Of a stretch of DNA of 64,000 bases, positions 24,835 through 32,286 are shown in pieces; position 1 is the stretch's first letter, and each line of letters starts with the position of its first letter. The position numbers and the translations under genes were made by a program. Below the pieces are notes generated by a model, which was given only the letters and a program-made list of their open reading frames with translations, was not told the origin of the DNA and did not search any database. The stretch is from VXNE01 sp965261535 (GTDB lineage Bacteria > Pseudomonadota > Gammaproteobacteria > Pseudomonadales > Azotimanducaceae). The stretch is from assembly GCA_965261535.1 (NCBI GenBank), contig OZ253469.1, positions 3,348,001 to 3,412,000 on the forward strand, read 5' to 3'.

Positions 24835-26224
24835 AGGTCAGCCCCGCGTGCGCGGGGAACACCTCTTCAATGCGAAGGTCGGTGGTTCAATTCCACCGTC
24901 AGCCCCGCGTGCGCGGGGAACACGCGCAATCTCTGATATACGTCTCCGTCATGTCCGGGTCAGCCCCGCGTGCGCGGGGAACACCGCGTAAAGATGCAGC
25001 GCGACAATTATGACGTCGGGTCAGCCCCGCGTGCGCGGGGAACACGTCGCTGGAGGTCATGGTCTGCGACAGGACCACCGGGTCAGCCCCGCGTGCGCGG
25101 GGAACACACAGCCAGTTCTGAGTGCAGCCAAATTGTGTGCGGGTCAGCCCCGCGTGCGCGGGGGACACGCCTGTAATAGCCGCTCCCTACGCTCATTGAT
25201 CGGGTCAGCCCCGCGTGCGCGGGGAACACGGGGGCGCGGTCCGCGCGCCCAGGGGCACCACCGGGTCAGCCCCGCGTGCGCGGGGAACACCAGCGCCGCG
25301 GCGCTGTCGAGCGAGTTCTCGCCCGGGTCAGCCCCGCGTGCGCGGGGAACACTAGTAGCCGCCCCACGGGTGCGTGGCCTCCGCCGGGTCAGCCCCGCGT
25401 GCGCGGGGAACACGGTAGTACCGCAAACAGTCGGGCACGCGCTGTTGGGTCAGTCCCGCGTGCGCGGGGAACACTCAACCCCTACAATCGTTTTAGTAGT
25501 AGTAGTCGGGTCAGCCCCGCGTGCGCGGGGAACACTCACGCGCGACCAGTCGTCAGTGGCTGCCCTTCGGGTCAGCCCCGCGTGCGCGGGGAACACCAAC
25601 GCGTCACCGTCGCGTATTTGCGGGACTACGGGTCAGCCCCGCGTGCGCGGGGAACACCCGTAGCCTAGCTCTGTGCTGTCTATGACGAACGGGTCAGCCC
25701 CGCGTGCGCGGGGAACACTTTCGCGGGAACCGCGCTTCGCGGGGGCCAGGCGGACCTGGGCGAGAGCGGGTCAGCCCCGCGTGCGCGGGGAACACGCTCA
25801 CGCAATTCCTTCTGTGCGTCTTTGGCGAAGGGTCAGCCCCGCGTGCGCGGGGAACACGAGACGGACGCCCAGGCGTAGCGCACGGCGACCGGGTCAGCCC
25901 CGCGTGCGCGGGGAACACATCAGGCTGTAGCGTTTGATGCGCCTGGGGTCCGGGTCAGCCCCGCGTGCGCGGGGAACACTTTTCGAAACTAGATTGGATG
26001 CTCGACCTTATCGGGTCAGCCCCGCGTGCGCGGGGAACACATAGGTGCGGGTCGCCGGGATGCATAGCTGGCCGGGTCAGCCCCGCGTGCGCGGGGAACA
26101 CTCGAAGCTTTGACGTACAACATGTCGTGTCTGCGGGTCAGCCCCGCGTGCGCGGGGAACACGGTGCCCGCCGTGACCGGGCTGCCGCCCGCGACCGGGT
26201 CAGCCCCGCGTGCGCGGGGAACAC
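24835..26224 (-). CRISPR. type I-E CRISPR array, 23 repeats and 22 spacers
   Basis: Repeats of 28 bp, GTGTTCCCCGCGC...GGGGCTGACCC on the minus strand (29 bp when the following G is counted), recur every 61-62 bp. Orientation follows the E. coli I-E repeat, so the array is transcribed leftward from the leader beside cas2. The newest repeat is 26197-26224 and the oldest 24835-24862. The palindromic core CCCCGCG/CGCGGGG forms the Cas6e hairpin. Variants: 24835 (terminal G to A), 24896 (terminal GG to CC), 25141 (A to G) and 25447 (C to T). One spacing is 77 bp instead of 61 (25691 to 25768). Near-identical repeats suggest an active array. Confidence 0.98.
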
Positions 26225-26350
26225 TCTTGTCAAAAGCCATTGATTCGACGCGGTTTTTTTGTTGAGAAAGAACCCACCAACTTTTTGCTGTCATGTTGGT
26301 GCGGGCGCAGACGCCTGCGACGAGTATCGCACGCTGAGAAATCGTAGTAT
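26225..26350 (-). promoter_or_regulatory. CRISPR leader with IHF-like site
   Basis: This A/T-richer stretch joins the cas2 stop to the newest repeat. On the minus strand AATCAATGGCTTT (plus 26233-26245) matches the IHF consensus WATCAA-N4-TTR at all but the last base, and begins 8 bp from the first repeat. In E. coli I-E systems IHF bends the leader at this place to guide Cas1-Cas2 to the first repeat. A run of seven A bases lies just upstream. The array promoter must also lie here, but no clear -35/-10 pair stands out. Confidence 0.7.
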
Positions 26351-26638
26351 CTACTCTGTCGAAAGAGGTCTAAATCGCACGAGCTTCAGACCATCGACAT
26401 CGACCGGCATCCGCCGATTGTCACCACACGTGTCGAAGTCAAAGCCTGCGTCGTTAGGCGCGGCCCACGCGATGATGGCATCTCCATCGCCGATCTCATC
26501 CAGGACTTGATCCCAGATCATCTCGCGCGTCCGTCGGGAGAAATTGCCAACATAGATGCCTGCCCGAATCTCCAGGAGCCAGACGGCCAAGCGCCCGCGC
26601 AATCTCGGCGGGGCGTTGTTAACCGCGATGACCAGCAT
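26351..26638 (-). CDS. cas2: Cas2e spacer-acquisition protein
   Basis: Central dimer of the Cas1-Cas2 integrase that inserts new spacers. The 95-residue protein starts MLVIAVNNAPPRLRGRLAVW, the unmistakable type I-E Cas2 opening, followed by LLEIRAGIYVGNFSRR. The ATG at 26638 lies 20 bases inside the end of cas1. The C-terminal tail after FRPLS is short, without a fused nuclease domain. It is the last cas gene and abuts the leader. Confidence 0.96.
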   Translation of the reverse strand: MLVIAVNNAPPRLRGRLAVWLLEIRAGIYVGNFSRRTREMIWDQVLDEIGDGDAIIAWAAPNDAGFDFDTCGDNRRMPVDVDGLKLVRFRPLSTE

Positions 26639-27557
26639 CACCGCTGGGCGTTTCTGGAATCGCGACTGGCTGCGCTTCTTCGGGAGCCGACGGCACGGCA
26701 ATCCCACCCGCACCCAGCATCTCCTCAATCCCGGGGATGAGCTTCTGAAGGATCGCTTTCCGCCGAAATATGTCCCTGCACCCCCGGCGCACCTCGCGGA
26801 CGGGATTCACGACATACGGCCGGACGCCTCGTTGCGCTTGGCCTGCAACATGCATTGCAACGGGGACAACGGTGTCGAACTTGTAGACGTCGGCCACGTC
26901 GTAGACAAACGACTGGGGCTTGCCGGTGTGGAGGAACCCGATCGCGGGAGCGTAGCCTGCCGCCAGAACGGCCGCCTCGGCCAACCCGTACAGGCAGGCG
27001 GTAGCCTGACTCAGACATCGGTTGGGGATATCCGCCGCCGCCCAGACGCCGGGGTCATACTGTCGTCGTTTCCATTTTACGCCATGCTGTTGCGCGAGAA
27101 TCTGATAGAGCCTTTTGACGCGTGACCCCTCGATCCCCCGAAGCTGCTCTACGGAGCGGCGTTCGGGCGCCGCTTCCCCGAAACGCATCTCGTACATCTT
27201 CCGTACTACCTTGAGCCTGGTTTCAGGCGTCAGGGCGAGGCTGGCCTGATACAGTAGGCGGTCGGCGCGCGCACCGCCCGGCTGCCCCGCCGAGTAGAGA
27301 CGGACGCCCGCCTCCCCGACCCAGACCAAGAGGCATCCGACCCGCGCCGCGAGTGCAACCGCCGCGTGCGAAATGCGGGCGCCCGGCTCCAGCATCAGGC
27401 ATCCCAATCCGCCGACAGGGATGTGGGTTCGAACGCCCTCCTTGTCCACCACGACGAACGCTCCGTCAAGCACGTCGACCTGCCCCTTTTCGATGAACAG
27501 GATGGTGGCCCGGTCCTTGAGCGGAATAGGCTTGGGCGGGGCGATCCCAGGAGTCAT
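26619..27557 (-). CDS. cas1: Cas1e integrase
   Basis: Catalytic subunit of the spacer integrase, 312 residues. The metal-binding residues are visible as Glu143 (RGIEGSRVKRL), His210 (IGFLHTGKPQSF) and Asp220 and Asp223 (VYDVADVYKFD). The N-terminal strand domain begins IPLKDRATILFIEKGQVDVL. The ATG overlaps the cas6e stop (ATGA) and its end overlaps cas2. An intact active site means the locus should be able to acquire spacers. Confidence 0.98.
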   Translation of the reverse strand: MTPGIAPPKPIPLKDRATILFIEKGQVDVLDGAFVVVDKEGVRTHIPVGGLGCLMLEPGARISHAAVALAARVGCLLVWVGEAGVRLYSAGQPGGARADRLLYQASLALTPETRLKVVRKMYEMRFGEAAPERRSVEQLRGIEGSRVKRLYQILAQQHGVKWKRRQYDPGVWAAADIPNRCLSQATACLYGLAEAAVLAAGYAPAIGFLHTGKPQSFVYDVADVYKFDTVVPVAMHVAGQAQRGVRPYVVNPVREVRRGCRDIFRRKAILQKLIPGIEEMLGAGGIAVPSAPEEAQPVAIPETPSGDAGHRG

Positions 27558-28261
27558 GACCGTGTGTCCAGGGACCGTTTTATAAGCATGAGGCCACAGC
27601 CATAGCCCTTTGCGCCGCCGAAACCCCGCCCGACCGCTGAGATGAAGGCGTCCGGCGCAGTCACAGTGATCACGCCCTCTATTTCGAGAGTTGCGAACGA
27701 CATGGGTGCGCCCTTCGTGCGGACAACGCGGTGCTGCTGGTATCCGTCCACACGGACAGGCATGTCAGCCACCGAAAACCCTGACCGTGCGCCTTGTCGA
27801 GCCAGCCATGCGACCCCTTCATTTTGGACCGTGTCGAGCCGGACGGCGGCTCTGCGCCCCTTCTCGACATCCCGCAGAGCATCCATCACCACGTCGTGCT
27901 TTACGGTGCGCTGCCGCACCTCATCCAGGCGACGCTTTAGCGGGTTGGCGCGGAGCGAGAAGGCGAGACGGTCGCCGGCCCGCAAGGCGGGGCTAAAGGG
28001 CTTCGGGGGAGCGATCTCGAATAGGCCATGTCCGTCCACGGGGATGCGCGCCGAGAGTATGTAGAACGTCCCGGGGGATATTTCCCGCCAGAGAAAATCG
28101 CGTTCTCTGGAGGGTGAGTCCGAGAAGAGCGACCAGACCAGGTGGTGCCCCCTGTGCGCCCCGAGGGCGGGGCCGCCCCCGCGCGGCAAGAGTAGCGGCA
28201 GCAGCGACTGCACGGACGCGTCGCTCTTCAGGCGAACGCGAGTGAAGAAAAGCTCTGACAT
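27554..28261 (-). CDS. cas6e: Cas6e pre-crRNA endonuclease
   Basis: Cuts the array transcript at the base of each repeat hairpin and stays on the crRNA 3' end. The 235-residue protein begins MSELFFTRVRLKSDASVQSL; a His-His pair at 39-40 (GAHRGHHLVWSLF) contains the catalytic histidine region and the C-terminal glycine-rich loop reads AVGRGFGGAKGYGCG, both hallmarks of Cse3/CasE. Its ATG overlaps the cas5 stop by one base. Confidence 0.95.
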   Translation of the reverse strand: MSELFFTRVRLKSDASVQSLLPLLLPRGGGPALGAHRGHHLVWSLFSDSPSRERDFLWREISPGTFYILSARIPVDGHGLFEIAPPKPFSPALRAGDRLAFSLRANPLKRRLDEVRQRTVKHDVVMDALRDVEKGRRAAVRLDTVQNEGVAWLARQGARSGFSVADMPVRVDGYQQHRVVRTKGAPMSFATLEIEGVITVTAPDAFISAVGRGFGGAKGYGCGLMLIKRSLDTRS

Positions 28262-28992
28262 CAGGCGAGACCCTTGTCCGACACGAACACCGCCTCGGTC
28301 CGATCAGAGAATTGCCAACGCGCGCGACTCGACACGGCATCTCGCCGGCGCTCCTGGCGTATCTCACCGGGCACCCCCGGGGCATCCATGTCGCAGGCGA
28401 TCAGCGCGTTCTCTGACGCGGCAGGCCTGACGTGCGCCAGCACTTCCCTCTCCATCTCGGATGGTGCGCGCGCCGATAGTGCATCGACAATCGAGTCGGC
28501 TTCTACCAACAGGGGATTGAGCGGCAACCCCAGTGGCGCGGCCTTGCGCCCCAAGTAGAGGGCATAGCGAGGGTTCAAGAGCCCGCTCTCCACGCGCGCC
28601 AGATCCGCCTGCGCCCCCGGGCGCGACCACAGCGCGACGGTGAAAAAGGAGTCTATGCGCCACTCGCGCGTTGACAGGACGGTGGCCAGTTGCGGAGCCT
28701 GCAACTCATCCCTGCGCGTCTTGAATGCCTGCCCCCGGCGAGCTCTCGGCGTCTGTGCCGTGTGGTAATCGACCAGCGGGCGCCCCGGCGCATCGGTGCG
28801 AACGCCATAGCCGAGTGCGCGCTCAAGCGCGACGTGCTCTTGTTCGTCGACACGGGTAATCCCAAGCGCGGAGGCGACAAGCCCCAGCACCTGTGAGCGC
28901 GCCGGGCGCGGCCAGCTCATGCGGCGTTCACCGACGGCGATCTCGCCGAACGAGGCCATCGGCGCGTAGAGTGTGAACAGCAGGAACTGCAC
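28261..28992 (-). CDS. cas5e: Cas5e Cascade subunit
   Basis: Binds the 5' handle of crRNA at the foot of Cascade. The 243-residue protein opens with MQFLLFTLYAPMASFGEIAV, followed by the family motif RPARSQVLGLVASALGI. A central CDMDAPG segment and the RARWQFSDRTEAVFV stretch near the C-terminus are also seen. It begins four bases after the cas7e stop and overlaps cas6e by one base. Confidence 0.95.
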   Translation of the reverse strand: MQFLLFTLYAPMASFGEIAVGERRMSWPRPARSQVLGLVASALGITRVDEQEHVALERALGYGVRTDAPGRPLVDYHTAQTPRARRGQAFKTRRDELQAPQLATVLSTREWRIDSFFTVALWSRPGAQADLARVESGLLNPRYALYLGRKAAPLGLPLNPLLVEADSIVDALSARAPSEMEREVLAHVRPAASENALIACDMDAPGVPGEIRQERRRDAVSSRARWQFSDRTEAVFVSDKGLA

Positions 28993-28996
28993 TGGC

Positions 28997-30046
28997 TCAA
29001 CTCAGCGCAAAGGCGACGATGTCGTGGAGCGTGCCATCGCCGTCCTCGACGTTCATCGTGCGGCGCGTCACATCGCCAGCCCCGTAGGCGGCGTCGAGGC
29101 GGTCACGGAATCCCTCCAGGGCGACGATGGACGCCTTGGCCTGATCGTCTCCGCGAATGGGGCGCAGGAACGCGGCGGCCAGGCTTCGGGGCTGCGCGTC
29201 GCCTCTCTCCGCCATGACGTACACCGCTCTCGAACGGCTCGCGAAGCTCGACTGTTTTCCGCGCGGCGACACAGTGGCCGCAGCCTCGATCAGCGCTGCG
29301 ATGCTCGCATCGCGGACTGCGGTGGATCCGCCCAGGTTGTGCAGAAGAAGTTCCCGGTCGACGCAGACATAGAGGTAGAACAGTCCCGCGCCGAACTCCT
29401 GCACCCCGACAAATCCGGCACCGGCGCCTTCCGGCTCATCCCGTGACTGCAGATCGTCCATCGCCGTGTAATAGTCGTCTTCGGCGATCGCGCGGTGCGT
29501 CGTGAGCGCATGGGACACCTGCACCGCCGCCTCGCGGTTGAACTTCGGGTGGTCGGCGAGCATGCGCCCGAACATCGCCACATCGGCCGCTGCGTCGGCA
29601 GTTTGCAGGAGTGCATCGGGTTTGGGGTCTATCTCATCCCCTGCGAGTGCCTTGTCGGCAAGGGCAATGGCGCGGGCGCGTTCCTCGGGAGAAATGAATG
29701 CCAATTGTTCGGTGAACGTGGGGTGGTCGTCGGACTCACCCCTGATCTTCCCGAACACGCCGGCGATACTCCGGGCAACCTTCATGGCTGCCTCTTCGGC
29801 CATGCCGCCCTCGCGCAGGTGCGCGAGCACCTCAGCCCCGAAACGCTGGGTCCGTTTCGCAAGGTGACCGTCGAGGCGGTCTCGAAAGACGTCGGACTCG
29901 CGCCAGGCCCGCTTCAGGCTCTGGGACGACACGCGAAGTCTCGGCGCGTCGCCGAATACCACGGACTTCGGGCGCCCGGTGTCGTCGCGGTTCAGGTTGG
30001 ACGGCCCGTAAGGGGTGAGCAGGTGCAGTTGCAGAAAGTCGGCCAT
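28997..30046 (-). CDS. cas7e: Cas7e Cascade backbone subunit
   Basis: Six copies form the crRNA-binding backbone of Cascade. The 349-residue protein begins MADFLQLHLLTPYGPSNLNR, then RLRVSSQSLKRAWRES, the characteristic Cas7e signature. The middle segment ALTTHRAIAEDDYYTAMDDL and the GAGFVGVQEFGAGLFYLY strand are also typical. It follows the cas11 stop by 27 bp. Confidence 0.96.
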   Translation of the reverse strand: MADFLQLHLLTPYGPSNLNRDDTGRPKSVVFGDAPRLRVSSQSLKRAWRESDVFRDRLDGHLAKRTQRFGAEVLAHLREGGMAEEAAMKVARSIAGVFGKIRGESDDHPTFTEQLAFISPEERARAIALADKALAGDEIDPKPDALLQTADAAADVAMFGRMLADHPKFNREAAVQVSHALTTHRAIAEDDYYTAMDDLQSRDEPEGAGAGFVGVQEFGAGLFYLYVCVDRELLLHNLGGSTAVRDASIAALIEAAATVSPRGKQSSFASRSRAVYVMAERGDAQPRSLAAAFLRPIRGDDQAKASIVALEGFRDRLDAAYGAGDVTRRTMNVEDGDGTLHDIVAFALS

Positions 30047-30073
30047 GTCGAAGAGGTCCTTGTGGCTATGGTC

Positions 30074-30601
30074 TCATTGCCGTGGCTCGGAGCGCGCGGC
30101 CACGCTTTGCTGGTGGGGTGCGTCCACGCCGTAGTACTCGAAAATCCACCGCTGCTTGACGGCGTCGCCCCAGTAGAGGATGCCTGCGGCCAGGTGCCGG
30201 ACGTTCGCCTCGCCCTTGCTCATCGTCACCACACGGCGCATCTGCTCCAGCAATTCGTGTGGTTCCGCCTGGAGCAGGCGACGGAAGCGGCTCGATGACA
30301 ACACGGCTGAATGCTCGTCGTCGAGATTGCGGCGCCCCACGGCCCGTGGCAGCGGAGCCGGGGGCGACTGGCGCACGCATGCGAGCACGCCCGCAAGAAC
30401 CGCGACCCGATCGGGATTGAAGGTGCCAAGCCGCACGACGAGGCGCAGCGCTACCGGTTCCTGGATTACCTCCAGGGGCGTGCTCGCACGCCGGAGCCGC
30501 GCCAGTGCCGCTCGATGGTGACCGGACTCCCCGGACACGAGCCCGCTCCACCAGTCGTAGGCAATGTCGTCGGGGCGGCTCGGGGATGATCCATTCGTCA
30601 T
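30074..30601 (-). CDS. cse2: Cas11e (Cse2) small Cascade subunit
   Basis: Two copies form the inner belly of Cascade and stabilise the displaced DNA strand. The 175-residue helical protein from ATG 30601 includes AYDWWSGLVSGESGHHRAAL and FRRLLQAEPHELLEQMRRVV, typical of Cse2. The ATG overlaps the cas8e stop (ATGA); the open frame continues upstream inside cas8e but that part is ignored. Confidence 0.92.
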   Translation of the reverse strand: MTNGSSPSRPDDIAYDWWSGLVSGESGHHRAALARLRRASTPLEVIQEPVALRLVVRLGTFNPDRVAVLAGVLACVRQSPPAPLPRAVGRRNLDDEHSAVLSSSRFRRLLQAEPHELLEQMRRVVTMSKGEANVRHLAAGILYWGDAVKQRWIFEYYGVDAPHQQSVAARSEPRQ

Positions 30602-32286
30602 GCGGGCTCCTTGATCGTTGCTTGCTCGGTCGCCCTGGTCGGCGCGGCGATGCCCAGGTCTCCCTCGAACAGGGACTTTCCGGGCTTGCCGCACCCGCGC
30701 AAAACGGTGGCGAGGCTAAAGCGCGCCTGGACGTGACGTAGCATGTTGCGCCCCTCGAGACCGTCGCTGGGGGCGTAATCGTCGAACAGTGCCAACCCCG
30801 CTCGCTCCAGTTCGCCCATCCAGCGCTGCCTGCATGAGAGCGTCGGGTCATCCGCGTCGGGGTGGGCATCGATCATGCGCAACGCATCGGCGAGTGCTTC
30901 CTCGAACGCGTTTTCGGTGTCTCGAAACAGGCGTTCCGAGATGAATCCGTAGTCGCCTTTCGCGTCTTTGATTCGCGCGTAACGGGACAGTTTGACGGCG
31001 CGTGTGAGCGCGCCTCCCACCGACGTTGCGGTGGCGATGGCGCGCTGGATGAACGATTCGCACGCATTAAGCGTCTCCCTGTCACCCAGGTGCCACAAGG
31101 GCATCTCGCTTTCCATCCAGCCCCGCACCTTGTTGGAGTTGTATATGTCGTACCCGAATACCTGAAGGCGCGGGATGCCCGCAGTGGCCCCCACCATGAT
31201 TCGGCGTTCATTCCGCCAGTGCCTGAGGACCTGCGCGGGGTCGCGAAGCCGGTCGCTGCTTTGCACCACAACACCTTCCCAGAGACGGTATCCCACCAGA
31301 CTGGGATTGGGGTGCCGCGGCAGCTTGGTTGCAGAGCCGCGCGTCGCGCGGTAGTAGGGCGTGAGGGGGTGCTCAAACCCTTCCGAGTAGTTGGTGCCAT
31401 AGTTTTTGGCCCGGAAGGCGGTTACCACAACGTCATCGGGCGCTCCCGTGACGGCACAGCACCGCCCCTCCGCGCGCTCGAAGACGAGACGCGTACGGCG
31501 GGGCATGCCCCAGTACACCTGCAGGGGATGGACATCATCCGGCGTGGTGCGCGCCCCGCCTCTCTTCTCCGATGTCCGAGTCGGTTTTAGCCACGGGAAA
31601 ACAGGGCGCCCCTGCACTTGCCCGGACGCGCGTCTGCTCATCATTTCCGACGATTCCACGCTGCACCAGATGCGGCCCCAGAGTGTGTCGCCCCTGACAG
31701 GGTCGTCATGGACGATCAGCGTCGTCAGAGGCCCGCCGCCGCGCAGGGACGTTCGATATCCCTGCCCCCCTCCGGGGGCATAGGCGTTCAGGGTGAAGAC
31801 GGCCATCGCCGCAGCGGCTCGCCCGAGCACCGGGGCACCGCCCCGCGTCACGAACAGGTCCGTGTTGTGCTTGATCGTCTGCTCGCCGGGGGCGTCGATC
31901 AGGATGGATCCGATCGGGTTCGTCTTGGCCCCCTCGAGTGGGTCGATATCCTGCATGAACCGGGGACCGGGACCGTCCAGGACAAAGGCGCTCGCGAACT
32001 GTTCAAAGCGTTCCCGGAGGACTGCGGGTGACGGGGGCTCGAGCCACCACGTTGCCCATTCGTCCTCGTCTCGTGGCGCCGCCGCCGTGGACAGAAGCCC
32101 GATCGCGAACTCAAGCGCGGCTCCGTTGAAGTCCGGACGGGGCCAGGCGAAGGCCATGATCGGATCATCAGCCAGCCCGTCCGTAATGCCGGCAGGCGAG
32201 ATCTGGGTCACGGCGCCGCTACGCCGTCGAACCGGGAGCCAGGCTTCATGGAGCAGGTTGAACACGGGGCGACCGTTCACGCCCAT
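30598..32286 (-). CDS. cse1: Cas8e (Cse1) large Cascade subunit
   Basis: Recognises the PAM and recruits Cas3. The 562-residue protein begins PVFNLLHEAWLPVRRRSG, the standard Cse1 opening, with later conserved stretches such as FTLNAYAPGGGQGYRTSLRG and a C-terminal four-helix bundle containing WMGELERAGLALFDDYAP. Length is usual for the subunit. Its start lies 10 bases inside the end of cas3, so the effector genes form one overlapping operon. Confidence 0.96.
   Translation of the reverse strand: MGVNGRPVFNLLHEAWLPVRRRSGAVTQISPAGITDGLADDPIMAFAWPRPDFNGAALEFAIGLLSTAAAPRDEDEWATWWLEPPSPAVLRERFEQFASAFVLDGPGPRFMQDIDPLEGAKTNPIGSILIDAPGEQTIKHNTDLFVTRGGAPVLGRAAAAMAVFTLNAYAPGGGQGYRTSLRGGGPLTTLIVHDDPVRGDTLWGRIWCSVESSEMMSRRASGQVQGRPVFPWLKPTRTSEKRGGARTTPDDVHPLQVYWGMPRRTRLVFERAEGRCCAVTGAPDDVVVTAFRAKNYGTNYSEGFEHPLTPYYRATRGSATKLPRHPNPSLVGYRLWEGVVVQSSDRLRDPAQVLRHWRNERRIMVGATAGIPRLQVFGYDIYNSNKVRGWMESEMPLWHLGDRETLNACESFIQRAIATATSVGGALTRAVKLSRYARIKDAKGDYGFISERLFRDTENAFEEALADALRMIDAHPDADDPTLSCRQRWMGELERAGLALFDDYAPSDGLEGRNMLRHVQARFSLATVLRGCGKPGKSLFEGDLGIAAPTRATEQATIKEPA

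Noticed and set aside
24863..24897. Genuine tRNA gene at the end of the CRISPR array
   Set aside because: No D-arm or acceptor stem lies on either side; only the 3' part is present and it occupies exactly one spacer slot.
24866..26243. Long open frames through the CRISPR array on both strands
   Set aside because: They are created by the repeated unit, whose translation recurs identically (Ser-Pro-Ala-Cys-Ala-Gly-Asn-Thr and similar), and have no gene-like start or family.
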